Shown here piece after piece: positions 23,191 to 34,938 of a DNA stretch of 64,000 nt (position 1 is its first letter; each line of letters starts with the position of its first letter). The notes beneath the pieces were generated by a model, which was not told the DNA's origin, made no database searches, and saw only the letters and a list, made by a program, of their open reading frames with translations. Source of the stretch: Ulota crispa. Its lineage: Eukaryota; Streptophyta; Bryopsida; Orthotrichales; Orthotrichaceae. The position numbers and the translations under genes were made by a program. Where the stretch lies: the NCBI GenBank assembly GCA_963920765.1, contig OY987245.1, forward strand, positions 21,530,727 through 21,594,726, read 5' to 3'.

Positions 23191-23459
23191 AATGGGATAT
23201 TCATTAAATTGGGAAAAACAAAGGTACCATTTTGTATTCCACCTCAATCCAAAATAGTCATCCTAAACCAGATTCAAAAGTATCAAATTTAGTTTAAGCC
23301 ACTAAGATTTTTTCCCTCACAAATTCCTCCTCTCAAGTGAAGACATGTGTACCAAAAAAACACTAGAGCTTGGTTGGGGGCCTAGTTTGGGGTGATCACC
23401 CCAAACCTTCAAAAAGTCCCAAAATGACCGTTTTGTCCCAATTTAACAAATATCCCGTT
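23191..23459. mobile_element. MITE of the TTCATTAAATTGGG family
   Basis: Ends AATGGGATATTCATTAAATT and inverted AACGGGATATTTGTTAAATT, with the CTCCTCTCAAGTGAAGAC core and GGTGATCACC palindrome. Flanks ATTT and CTTT are a one-mismatch 4-bp duplication. Confidence 0.85.
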
Positions 23460-23621
23460 CTTTTCTCTTGAATTTTTTAAGATTTGTTCTAGTGGCCACA
23501 ACTTTTTGGCCTTAAAGCCTTGACATACAAGAGAGTTAGCCCCCATTATACTCATATTGTAATGCACACTTGGGGATGTTTGATAGGCCATTTAAGCTCA
23601 AATTTTGGTTGAAATAGAATC

Positions 23622-23875
23622 AACGCATTATTCATTAAATTGGGACAAACAGAGGTACCATTTTGTACTACACCTTAAACCCAAAAAGTCACCTTAAACC
23701 AGATTCAAAAGTCTCAAATTTAGTTTGAGCCACTAAGATTTTTTCTCTAACAAATTCCTCCTCTCAAGTGAGGACGTGTACCAAAAAAAACATTGAGCTC
23801 GATTTCAGGAGGCCTCTTGAAACCATCAAAAGTCCCAAAATGTAAGCTTTGTCCCAATTTAACGAATAACGCGTT
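23622..23875. mobile_element. MITE of the TTCATTAAATTGGG family, TSD AATC
   Basis: Ends AACGCATTATTCATTAAATT and inverted AACGCGTTATTCGTTAAATT. The flanks are AATC on both sides, a perfect 4-bp target duplication. Length 254 bp. Confidence 0.9.
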
Positions 23876-24611
23876 AATCACGTTTTCACGGCCTTGACAC
23901 CTAATGTAAAGCGACCCTAAGACTGTTTCCACACATGCAAATACATCTACACGTTGACAGATCAGTATACACAACTGAATTATTTGCTGTGGCAACTTAG
24001 TTTCCACCGTTTTCACATTTTCAATAGCATGATCGAACAGGCTGCCGACTATCTGGTAATTTCCTCCAGACCCAACAAGCAACTACACCATTATTTTCTA
24101 TAACATGACTTTATCTACATATTTCTGGTTGGCCGCCCCTCTAGCGAATCCCAGCCCAAGACTAGATAACTGAACAATCTTCTTCTGTCTGGCACAAACT
24201 CTAATACCGCAATCCGGCAAGAGACATGAATCTTAATTGTATAATACACTGACCAGAAAAATGAGCAAGTTAACAACAAAGTTTCCACGAGTTCTTCATA
24301 ATTGTTTCTCCGGCGTGCACATCTCGCCGCGCTTGCAAAATGCTCTTGTTGCCACGTAAACATCCGTGAACACAGTAGCATATTAGCATGACAGCATGAG
24401 AGCAGCCTGAAATGGGGCTGTTTTGTTAACAATGTCGGAGAAGGGTATGCTCAAAGGAATCAGCTCTGCGGGAGGATGAATGATGTGGCTAAGTCGGGAT
24501 ATAGTACAGAATAGTCCCTTGCTCGAGAGTGAGCATGACTGCCGCATCATGATTCATGATAATGCTGACTTCGGCAAAAAAAATGTTGTGGGAATTCTAG
24601 CAACTGGTTGC
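23876..24611 (-). other. 3' flank of the ERF gene
   Basis: GC content rises towards the gene. A 105-codon minus frame (24115-24432) has no recognisable domain and is probably 3' UTR or intergenic. Confidence 0.35.
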
Positions 24612-26419
24612 TCAAAACGGCGGACCGGAACTACAACTGAGTGCAGTATCCATGGGCATGGTTCTTCGGAGACTTTTACCCGGAGGCTCAAATAAGTACT
24701 CCGCGAACCGGTATCGTTTGAAACCGGTCACTGGAACAGGCTGTTGTTGCATGGCGGTGAACAATGCGGCCTGCTCTTCCAGGAAGGAGAAACAGTCCCG
24801 TCGTTGGGGTTGCACTATGCTGGTGAGGAGCTGCATGTAGGATGAGAACTGGTAGACCTCCGCGGCTCTCTGCATCAGGACGGCTTGAAACTGCATCTCT
24901 GGGGTGATTGGAGTGCGGGCCAACGAAGAGATCGCCGGTGTTGCAAGCTTTCTCGATGGCGTAGAATTTTGAGCCACCGGTTGCTTTGAATGATTGACTT
25001 CCCAGGACTCAGTAAGTGATGACATGCTTGAGCTTTTTGGAAGCCTGGGCTTTGCAACCACGGCTTTGGCTTGCGACGTTTGAGGCGTCTTCTCGGGAGA
25101 ACCGATCGCAACCACCGGTGCGGTAGACCTTCCCTGATCAGGTGTCGGTGTGGCAGAGGTAGTCTTGCTAGTTTTTGCAGCGGCTTTCGCTGAGTAGATG
25201 TGCGCGTTCAACGGGAAGTTCAACAGAGCCTTGCAACCTCGAAGCTCAAAAGCAGCTGCAACAGAAAATGACGGCGTGTCAGCTCGAACGCTCGCAATCT
25301 TAAGCATTCAACCTCTCAGTTTCAAGTGTAGGAAATCTGAACAACCGTGTACTCACTAATGCGACCACGTTACTAGTGGCAGCAAAAATCTGTCACTAGG
25401 AAAAATGATCATGACTCTACAGAGTTGCTCTTGAAGCGTATGAAGAGCAGAGGGTGGGATTTAATAAGGAATTGTGAAGCATTACCGTGATCATAGGCCA
25501 CAGCCGCTGCTTCAGCCGTGTCGTAAGTACCGAGCCATATGCGAGCTCCATTTTGGGAAGAGTCTCGAATTTCGGCTGCAAATTTCCCCCACGGTCTTCG
25601 TCTCACGCCCCGAAAGTTGAATGCGCGACAGTGCTTCTGATTCACGAGCACAGTGGGTGCACGTCGAACAGGCAGCACAGTCGACGACGTCGGCACCTCT
25701 GGCTCTCTCAGTTCACCCTCTCCACCCTCTCCACCCTCTCCAGCCACGTCCTCAGGCGACCAACTCCGGGACACGTCCGGGCTAGCACTGACATTCATCA
25801 ATGTGGACTGAATCCACATTTGCTCCTTTTGTTCTAGAACGTTTGTCCCTTGACATCCACTGCTCTCAAAATCAGGGGTGGATCTGACGCTGGTCGAGAG
25901 AGCGGGCGATCTTCCGCAGTACAGTTCATCCAAGAATCCAGCTTGCGGCCTGCTGTTCCACACATTACTACTCTCCGATCCATGGTTGCTCTCGTAAGGG
26001 CTATTGTAAAGTTCATCGGACGACCACACCGGCGCCAACCCTGCTGCAGGGAGTGTCGGCGACACTAGATTATTGAAGAACTCCTCGGCACTGAACCCTT
26101 CCCCGTCGCCGCACCGGTTTACAACAAACGGATCCTCAGCGAAGAACGCATCGACGTCGTCCTCCTCCAGAAGATAGTGCCGGAACTCCTCGATCTTGCC
26201 TCGTTGAAGCGAGTGCGGTGTGGGAGGCAGATTACCCGGAATGATCGTCATACTATCTGACCAGCCACAGATCTTTGCTCCTTGCCCAGCTCCGTCCTTT
26301 CTCAGTTCCTGATCCTCCTCCGCGCTCAAGTCAAGTTCAATCTCTCTGTCACCACTTCGTCTATCACACAAGATCTTCAAAACTCGACTCACGCACGCAC
26401 TGTAATGAGTACCAGTCAC
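24612..26419 (-). CDS. AP2/ERF transcription factor, two exons
   Basis: Exon 1 runs 26419-25486 and exon 2 runs 25255-24612, joined in phase 1 inside the AP2 domain (AYDH|AAFELRG). The product is 525 aa, or 469 aa from the second ATG at 26251, which gives [14 protein letters not shown]. The AP2 domain is at about 268-327: [60 protein letters not shown] has the Ala and Asp that mark ERF rather than DREB types, and the block is closest to group IX/B-3 (ERF1-like), which bind GCC boxes; that placement is inference. The N-terminal half is acidic and Ser-rich ([20 protein letters not shown]), likely an activation region. With the first ATG an IELDLS stretch resembles an EAR repression motif. The long C-terminal tail ends [13 protein letters not shown].... 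Nuclear regulator; targets unknown. Confidence 0.93.
25256..25485 (-). other. Intron inside the AP2 domain of the ERF gene
   Basis: 230 bp. Donor CACG|GTAATG and acceptor TGTTGCAG|CTGC. Splicing turns YDHG... into YDHAAFELRG, the expected AP2 sequence; reading through instead leaves the domain after a few residues. Confidence 0.92.
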
Positions 26420-26487
26420 TGTCAGTGAGAGATCTAGATAATCAGATCACTTTCACACAAGTGAGTAGTACTAGTTATCCCCTGCTC

Positions 26488-26836
26488 TTTATTTAGTTCG
26501 AAGTTCATCATATATGCGAGCAAGTGGGATCTGGAAACGTACTTCCACAGCCGATGTCAGTACTACTGAGGTCGGTCGGAGAGTCCAGTCCAACCGCGGG
26601 ACTCGGAGGGATTTGGTTAAGTTAGTCGATCGAAAATTTTACCGGCTTCGCACGCAGCCACCATCGCCAAATCGGAAGGCCCAGTCTTACGTGTGTCGAA
26701 AGTTCGTGCACAAGTGTAACACCATAGCCAGGTATGTAACCATAGACAATTGAAAGCTTGAATTTGACTGTCCTACGTCTAGGTAGGTCCGCCCCCGATT
26801 CCGCACTGCGGCTCGCCTTCCGTCAATGACCACGTG
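26488..26836 (-). promoter_or_regulatory. ERF promoter region with TATA-like box and G-box
   Basis: On the minus strand a CTAAATAAAG TATA-like sequence lies at about 26488-26497, some 70 bp upstream of the first ATG. A palindromic G-box CACGTG is at 26831-26836. The 26.5-27.0 kb region is much GC-richer than its surroundings. Motif matches only. Confidence 0.4.
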
Positions 26837-26899
26837 TGACGGTTTCAACCGCATCCAGTGATCCAGGGCGTGCGACGCCACGGGACCACCATCCACGCT

Positions 26900-27387
26900 G
26901 GTGCACAACTGCCCGAGGTTCTGTCACTGACTAATAACTTGCTAATGCTTCAAGCCTTCGACGTCGAGTCTTCACTCAGGTAGGACTTAGGAGCACCTAA
27001 AATCGACACTTAATCGACACTTACTTCAGATGCGGTGATCTCGAGGGTCTTTTGAGAATATTACGGCACGTGCTTGTTAGAAAATGTGCACAGATGCAAG
27101 CAAAAATTGTTTTTGGAATTTTTGGAGATTGTAAGAATAAATTATGAAATGTTGAAAGTAAATCCCTAAATTGACCTATTGTTGACACTAGATTTTCATT
27201 GAAAAGTGCATATTGAAATGTAAAAGTGACAACAAAAAGACATTGTCACATGTAACCCTAAATTGCCACCTACATAATTTGTGTTCCACATACTCAAATA
27301 TCGTGACAACTTATGTTAACTTGCATGCCTGATTTGGGTCCAATATTGTGTACATTTAGGTTTCTTTTTAGATGTCAAAAAACAACT
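26900..27387. other. No gene seen
   Basis: GC-rich promoter sequence grades into AT-rich sequence; nothing recognised. Confidence 0.5.
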
Positions 27388-27799
27388 AACACAATGTTCA
27401 TTAAATTGGGAAAGAAAATTCCCAAACTATATTTCACCTAAAACCTCTCAAGTCAACTTAAACGTTTAAGGAGGTCAACTTAAATGTTTAAGGAGGTTAA
27501 CTTAAACTTAATTAATGATCTTTGTGTCCAAAATCTCAGAAATATTGTTATTTTATGGAACAAATAGGTCTTATTTTTTACTTTTTGGGTAATAAAGAGT
27601 GTATTTTTGGAAGGTTCTCAACTTTTTGGGTAATAAAGAGCGTATTTTTGAAAGATTCTTAGCTTTTTGGGTAACAAAGATAGTATTTTTGGAAGATATA
27701 TATCTCATTTCATTGGAAAACAATGAAATGCACACTTAACAAAAAAGGGCCAGAATTCCCAAAATGTCCTTTTTTTCCCAATTTAATGAATATTGTGTT
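27388..27799. mobile_element. MITE of the TTCATTAAATTGGG family, TSD AACT
   Basis: Ends AACACAATGTTCATTAAATT and inverted AACACAATATTCATTAAATT, flanked on both sides by AACT. At 412 bp it is longer than its relatives because of an internal AAGGAGGTCAACTTAAA repeat and a second repeat around TTTTTGGGTAATAAAGAG (three copies, 27585-27690). Confidence 0.9.
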
Positions 27800-28629
27800 A
27801 ACTTGGGTTGCAATTAGATGCTCTGACCTTGGTACAAATCATACTCAACAAGATGACTTGGCATGGCATATTGAAGGTCTATTTCCACTTGTTTGTAGTA
27901 AAAGGTTATGATTTTTGTTGAGAATAACAAAGTAGGTGCACAAAGTTAGGATACAAGTTTATAGCTTGCACTTGTTATCAACTTAGTTTAGTAAGGATAA
28001 ATGGTACTTTTGGTACTTGTCATTCACATTACTAGCAAAGTTAAACCCAGAAGTATAAGTTAATCCACTATGCTCACCAACTTTACAAAATACGGTTAAT
28101 ACTATCAAATCTTTGTTTTTCTTAATTTTGGACTTTTAGATTTTTAACAAAAAATTATTCATGTGATTATAATTTATTGCAATATCTACATACTAAAACC
28201 AATGCTATCTACCATAACCAACCCTGTCAACTAAGTTTGTTTCTAAATTACTAACGCAAATGGCAATGTCAATTAGATTGCCCACCTAAGACTCACCTAA
28301 TACCGCTCGTAAGAGCAAGTGGAAACAAGCCTTTCAATTTCATACTTTGCATGATTAACCACGCTTTGGTATTCATGGCGGCTTGTGACTAACAACGCAT
28401 GCTCTAGCGAGGTTAGTCACCTTTTCAACAACAAAAAAGAAAATAAGCTAGATTGGGCTTGGGTTTAGGGGCTTTTGATCATGTGCCAAGTTTTAAGATG
28501 CAAGTTCTAGCGAGGTCTAGCGCCCCCTTTTAGGAAGAACACCAAAATTATTAGCCTAAGATTTACAAGCTCTGGTTGGGCCAGCAACAATTTTGGCAAC
28601 CGAGTCTGGGGTTACCCTGCTGGGTGCAT
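27800..28629. other. No gene seen
   Basis: AT-rich sequence, becoming GC-richer after 28300; no open frame or motif of note. Confidence 0.5.
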
Positions 28630-28679
28630 CCAACTGCTGCTTGTGTAATCGACTGGGGTTAGATGGCTGCTGGGACTAG

Positions 28680-29166
28680 ATGGCATGCCGATTTGGCTAA
28701 GCCCTGCGCCTGACACCTTGCCCAGCCCCTACCCAGCTCCTACCCGAACCATTTTTTCTCTCCTCTCTCCTCTAAACTCTAACCTTCACTTTTTGAAACT
28801 TGTGTTTGAGCCCCTTCACTTGCTATTGTGCTCCTTAAAACTTGATTTGTAACTGGTTCTTTCACTGATGTGCTCATGAACTAGTTACTAACCAAGTTTC
28901 AAGAAGCACAATAACAAATGAAGGGGCTCAAATGCAGGTTTCGAAAAGTGAAAGTTAAACTTCAGAATTCAAGAGGAAAGAGAAAATGGTTTGGACATGG
29001 GTTGGGCAAGGTGTCAAGCGCGGGCCACAGTAAAAAAAACATGCCATTTAGCCCCAGCCAAAAAGACATGCCATCTAGCCCCAGCCAAAAAGGCATGCCA
29101 TCTAGCCCAGCCAAAACAGCATGCCATCTAGCCCAGCCAAAACGGCATGCCATCTGGCCCCAGCCG
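28680..29166. mobile_element. Foldback element with tandem tail
   Basis: The left arm (about 28680-28857) and right arm (about 28880-29055) are inverted copies: GACACCTTGCCCAGCC against GGTTGGGCAAGGTGTC, and TTTGAGCCCCTTCA against TGAAGGGGCTCAAA, separated by about 20 bp. The right arm ends in about five copies of a 25-28 bp unit CATGCCATCTAGCCCCAGCC with AAAAAGG; the left arm has single copies of the same AGATGGCATGCC motif. Layout fits a foldback DNA transposon. Confidence 0.7.
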
Positions 29167-29666
29167 TGTGTAATCCTCTCGCTTCCTCTTGCGTCCTGTG
29201 TGACGACTTTTCTGCTGCAGACAAGCGGAGACCGTCGCCCCTGCAGCGCGTTGTCAACTGCCCTTGACCACTCCCTCTAGTCTAGCACTCTGTGGGGCCG
29301 ACCTTGAAAGTTGACATTTAGAATCTCCTCTTTTAATATTCTATTTACTTCTCTGATTGCTCTAGCCATACCAGGCGTTTTTCTCCTCTTTTTCCTCCTT
29401 TTTTTTATTGAAGGAGCGACACGCACCCTCAGATACATGCAAGCAAGGAATGATTGGATAAAGCCATCTTTCTTATGGGGGTTTGCAAAACTTGGAGACA
29501 TAGAATTTTCTTGAGGAATTATTCTCGGAAAATCGTATTTTTTTAAGAGGAAAGTGAAAATTCCACCGTACTTTTTGCTACATCCACCACATTGCATTAT
29601 GTTTAGAAGTTTCATAAAGAAAAAAATGGCAAATTTCATATTTATTGGATGATCACTTAACCACCA
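29167..29666. other. No gene seen
   Basis: Somewhat GC-rich at the start; overlapping frames on both strands (29277-29639) have no recognisable domain. Confidence 0.4.
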
Positions 29667-29791
29667 AGGGGTATGTTCACACTTGGTGTTAGGAGGGGTA
29701 TTAGCAAAGGAAAGTTAGATGCATTTGAACACCTTTTGGATTGCATTCATATTGCTAATACCCCTCCAAACATCAAGTGTGAACATACCCT
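29667..29791. mobile_element. Short hAT-like hairpin MITE, 125 bp
   Basis: Inverted ends of about 40 bp: AGGGGTATGTTCACACTTGG against the inverted AGGGTATGTTCACACTTGAT, each followed by a GGAGGGGTATTAGCAA stretch. Flanks AACCACCA and AAGCACCC are an imperfect 8-bp duplication, the hAT size. Confidence 0.75.
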
Positions 29792-30046
29792 AAGCACCCA
29801 AGCCATTTTCACCAAAATTAGGGTTATGGGATACCTACAACTTTGATGCATCATATTTCAATCAATCAAATGATTCACAAAAAGTGACCATTGAAAATAG
29901 TGCAAAACCTATTTAGAAAACAACTAGCAAATATTGGGAACAACTGACCATGGGAGATGGGAGATTATAACATGTGATGATAAAATGACATTTTTTGGTA
30001 GGTAGTTGCTATTTGATGATATTTATGAAATTCTATAAGCCCTTAA

Positions 30047-30967
30047 CCCCTAAAGGACCATGGCCTTTATTTTGTCAAAAGACACTCAAAACTGCCACTT
30101 CTATGGCAAAGAGTAAAAAAGTTTGAAGATTGGTCTATTTGCATATCTAATCGTAGGATCTTGTACTAGACTTGTATAAGAGTGTGTTGTTCAAATTTTA
30201 AAAACTTTGACTGCACAGATTGCAAGATATTTGCGTTTAAAGTGTAAAAAACAAGCTTTTTTGCACCTGGCAAGACTAGATTATTTGACTTTGAATTTTT
30301 TGAACTTAAAATTTTTGCACCATGGAGTTTTGAGGTTTATTTTTTTATGGTGGGGAATTGAGTTGAGAATCTTTGGAAAAAAACCCAAAAAAAAAATACT
30401 TAATTTTCATTCTTAAAAAAAACATTAAATAGAAGAAGGTTTGAGACTGAACAAAATCTTACATTGTTAATAACCTTGCAATGGAATTGAATCACAATAA
30501 TCCCAATGGTGAGATTGTTCTAGCAAACAATCTTCACCCTTTCCAATAGTTTTTTTTGCAAAAATGTTAACTTTGCATTCAAAAATGAAGTTTATAAGTT
30601 ATTTTTTCAGAGCAAACCCACACCTACCCGCAAACTAAAACTTCTCATAACTTTCATCTCATCTATCAAAATTCAATGATTCAAAGCTCCCCACGTCTAT
30701 ATAAGACTAAAGAACCTATTTCAGATTTTTAATTTAAAAAAATAGAATTTTTAAAGAAGTTTTTGGCTGCCCAAACTTGCCTGTTTTAAGAAATTCATGC
30801 ATAACTTCTTCAATAAATGTTGGAATGAAGAAAAAATTACATTCCCACGTAGATCTTCAAATTCCTCACCTTCAATAAAAGTTTCAAAAAATCATGCAAT
30901 TAGTTTAACCATAGGTACATGCTCGAAATCCAATTGTCCCCCAAGGGGACAGTTGGTCCTTTAGGGG
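30047..30967. mobile_element. TTAA-flanked piggyBac-like element, 921 bp
   Basis: TTAA on both sides and perfect 14-bp inverted ends CCCCTAAAGGACCA. Closely related to copies at 41774-42687 and 43711-44634. No transposase frame. Confidence 0.85.
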
Positions 30968-31248
30968 TTAATTCATCTCAAATTTTTGAATAGCAAGATT
31001 AGATGTGAATGCACACACTTGCAAATTATTGAAGATTTTACTTTTTTTGTATTTTAAGTTTTAGGGCTTCAAACTGCTATTTTGCAAAAAACGAGTATGA
31101 GCACAATTGGTGACAATTGCCCCAAGAAGGGTTTAGAACATGGTTGAAGTTTTTAACCTTTGTTGGTGAATTTCCTGCTATCACAAAGCACATGCAAGGA
31201 AGCTTGTAATGAGTATTGACCAATTGTAGATTGTAAGACATTGCTTGG

Positions 31249-31895
31249 CACCATAGGCAGATGCAAGCTAAGGGTGACCATTTCCGGCAAAAAAAAAGTA
31301 CATTTTTTAGTACAAAACAAAGTGTTTTCATATTCTTGATGAGAATTCTCCCTCTTCTTAATGAGAATTCCAAACTCCAAAGGTTGACCACCCTAGTTTA
31401 TACCATTCTAAGACACTTAAGTAAACAAAAAAACAAAAAAAAATGATTTAACTTAGAGAAATCAATCCCCAAAAAAATTAGTCATTCAGAAGCACATAAA
31501 AGTCCTTTTCTCCAAAATGTAAATTACATTCATTGAAATTTTATTTCAAAATGCACTTATACCAATCCTCCAATAATAATGCCAAAATATTGTGCCCATA
31601 TTATGAGTCTACATGTGTCAATTCAAGAGTCCATTTTAGCAAGAAAAAGCAGTGTGACAATTTTAGGAGCTATATTCAAAAGTCCTTTTCTCTTATTAAA
31701 TTAGAGATATATACTTTATTTTGGTGGGAATTGGATCATTGACAAGTCTATTTTCTAAATATGAGTCCTTTCTCTCTTAAAAACTTCATTTTTCAATGAA
31801 ACTAGATCCATTTGCTAAGAAAACCCTTCATTTTTGCCTTTGTGACACACATAGTAGTCACCCTTAGCTTGCATCCTCCTAGATGCCCCTATGGT
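31249..31895. mobile_element. TIR element, about 647 bp, family unknown
   Basis: Left end CACCATAGGCAGATGCAAGC then TAAGGGTGACC; the right end is its inverted copy with a short extra piece (CACCATAGGGGCATCTAGGA then GGATGCAAGCTAAGGGTGAC). Interior AT-rich and noncoding. Confidence 0.65.
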
Positions 31896-32091
31896 GTTTA
31901 ACCCAATTAAAGCTCTTGAGACACTCGTATAACCTTTGGCTTGCCTTGCCATTATTCCACTTGCATGGACCACTTGAATATCTTGATAACTGTAGTTTAT
32001 GGCAATGTCAAGAAACTAGATCCAATACCTCAATTAGGCTTGTGAAATAATGTGAGAACCATTTTGGTCCTCAAGGGCGTTCAAGGATTAA

Positions 32092-33681
32092 CCCCTTAAC
32101 CCTTAAATTTTTCATTGACCCAAATTGGGTCGATTGGTTTTTAGCAATGCCATTTATGACCTTAGGAATGTGAAGAGTCACTTGAACTTTGACTCATTTG
32201 AAAGACAAACAAGTTAGCTATGTAGGGGTGTTTTCAAATTTAGAAGAAGAGTCACCATTGAATTTATAGAAATTTTATAACCATGGGTGGTCTTGGAATT
32301 GTAGTGTTATATTTAGGCCCTAGATTTGTGAAAGTCTTCTATTTTACTCACAATTTTTGAAATTTAAGGGTAAAGTGGTCACTATTGCAAGATCATTGTC
32401 TCACTCACTTTTTACCCTAAAAATACAATACTTGTTTCTATGTGTGTGGAACTTGATTACCTTGAGAATGAGCGTAAGATGCCAACTTTTTAAAATGTTA
32501 TGTGTCCAAAAGAGCCAATCAAAGCACAATTTCAACTACTCTAAAACATTGGTTTCCTTGTAGTACCCATTACATTTTTGTTATAATCTTCCCATGGAAC
32601 CCTTGGATTGAAACCAAACTTTGCAAAGATGATAAGGACTTAGCTTTCTACAAGATCTTACAATTACTTTGGCCTAAAATTGACTCATTGTTCTTTAAGC
32701 TTCACCCTTTCATAATTTACAAAATTGAGGTCCAAAACACCTTCAAAATGGCTGAAAATTTTAAGGTTTAAAGACCAAATTGCGTGTTTTGGCAACATGA
32801 CAATTTTGGTCAGCTCACTAGAAATGGGGTTTTCATTTATTTTCTTTGAAATTTTCACACAAAGTGTGTCCAAGGAGTAGCTTTAAGGCCCAACAATTTT
32901 CATAACTTACAACTTCATGGTTCAAAAGTTATTGCATGATATGTAATTTTCTTTGCTTAGCGCTTATACAAACAAATTCTTTAAAAATTACATTTTAAAC
33001 TCTTTTTTTGAAATTGGTTATATATATTATAAACACATGGGAAGCTTTAAATCATTCCATTTTTTATCAATGAGATGAAAGTTATGAGGAGATTTTGCTT
33101 AAGGGTAGCTATGGATTTTCTACTCTAAAGTAAACTTTTAAGTCCTTTATTTTACTCAATTTTTAATATTTTGGGAAGAAAAAGTTGAGGACGTAGATTG
33201 TTTATCACAACATTACAACCATTGGGATTGGAATATTTCATTTTTGTAATTAAGTTCTTAACAATATAGTAGTTTAAAACATTCTCTACTTCCATTTATT
33301 TACTTTTTTTTGTCCATGTGCTTTACAATTTCAAATTTTTTGAAATTTTTTAAGTGTGTACCCAACTAGCTATGAAGAACAAATCCTAAAAATCACAACC
33401 ATTTTGAAAAACAAATCATACAAACATGACCTTGTGAAGTGCAGTTGCTCAAAGATTTGCAAGGACAAAGAATGGCTTTTTGTCATTTCAAATTCAAATA
33501 TCTTACAATCTACATGGTGAAAATTTCTATAAAATTTTTTTGCATCTTTTAATGCTAGTATAGTAAAAGATCTTACAACTACATTTATCAAAAAGTATTT
33601 ATTTCTAAAATTTGGCACTTGTACTAGATTTGGCAGTTTTGGAGCAATTTTAGTGAAAAACTTAGCTTAGGAATTTAGGGG
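32092..33681. mobile_element. TTAA-flanked piggyBac-like element, degraded, about 1.6 kb
   Basis: The left side shows TTAACCCCTTAACCC at 32088-32102, the right side TTTAGGGG followed by TTAA (33682-33685). The right 800 bp are related in reverse orientation to the 30047-30967 copy (ATTCCATTTTTTATCAATGA, CCATTGGGATTG). The extra length suggests a nested insertion. Confidence 0.6.
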
Positions 33682-33694
33682 TTAAGGGAGTGCT

Positions 33695-33999
33695 TTTTAG
33701 AAGAAAAGACGTACATATGGATGTCTCCTTTGTATCTATGCAATCAAATCTCAAAAACTCATCACTGATTTTCTTCAATTAATTTTCATATAAAACCTTG
33801 AATTTTGTACAAAACAATTCACCCAAAATGGGTTTTTGATTTGTGGGAATCAAAATTTGGAATGCTTGGTTGGGATTGCATATGAAATAGTATCTATGAT
33901 TCAAAACAACAAAATTCAAATTTTCAACATATTATGCAAAATCTCTTGAATGACAAAATAGGCATGGATGTATCTTTATGAAAGGGTACTATACAAGGT
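33695..33999. mobile_element. Solo arm of the 61-kb foldback family
   Basis: It matches one arm of the element at 61179-62060: CATATGGATGTCTCC, TCAAATCTCAAAAACTCATC, GGAATGCTTGGTTGGGATTG, ending at GGTACTATACAAG. No opposite arm is present. It lies directly between two copies of a TTAA-element tail (33520-33681 and about 34005-34172). Confidence 0.7.
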
Positions 34000-34547
34000 G
34001 GAAATTTCTGAATTATTTTTCATATCTTTTGAAATTAGTGTACTACAAAATCTCATGGTTACTGACTTACTGTACATGTGTCCAAAAGTATTTTTTTTCT
34101 AAAATTTGGTACTTGCAGTAGAAATGGCAGTTTTGTAGCGGTTTCAATGAAAACTTAGTCAAAAGCTTTTAGGTTTAAGCAATACTTTTATTTTCAATTT
34201 TGTGAGCAATGCAATGAGCGATTCTTGCCAAAATGACAAAGCTATTTTCATCCATACACATGGATACCATATGCAAAGTATGGATAAAAACTTATTTCTT
34301 CAGAAGACAATAGCCACTTTCATCCAAGTAAAGCAAGATCATCAATACCATCTGAAGATTGTGGCAAATCAGAAATTTCATCCACCAAAAAGCAAGAATA
34401 TATCGTTCAACATTCATTGAAAAAAATAAAATTGTACCACTCTCTAGTGAAAATTTGCGGAAGGAATAAACCATGAAGTTCAGATTGCCGGTGTGAAAGC
34501 GGGGTACAACCGTACGATTCTAGCGATACACTGCCTAAATTAACTAA

Positions 34548-34938
34548 GGTCAGGGTGAACTGACCCCTCATTGCCCCCCGGCCTGGATGAATGGGGCCAG
34601 GAACTTAGTGAATTACTCTCTCGGGTTGTGGGGTCAGGGTGAAAAAGCTTCGCTTCTTAAACCTTTAAAAAATTCTGAGATCTTGGAAATATATCATTAG
34701 AAGATTGAATTTGAAAATTTTGAATTCATAGGTAGATTCAATCATCTTAGAATTCCAGAGGAGGGTACAATTAAATAACGTCAAAACAAAGGGCAAATTT
34801 TTACTTTTACCTTTACCTACAAAATTGAAGATCTTTCCCACTCTTGCCCAAAAGCATGGATGTATAGTAGACAATTGAAGCTCCAAGGCCCCACTCATCC
34901 AAGTTGGAGGCAACGAGGGGGTCATTTCATCCTGCCCA
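34548..34938. mobile_element. TIR element, about 391 bp, GC-rich ends
   Basis: Ends GGTCAGGGTGAACTGACCCC and inverted GGGCAGGATGAAATGACCCC, both continuing with CTCRTTGCC and GGATGARTGGGGCC. The TIR is about 55 bp with AT-rich noncoding interior. Family not recognised. Confidence 0.7.
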
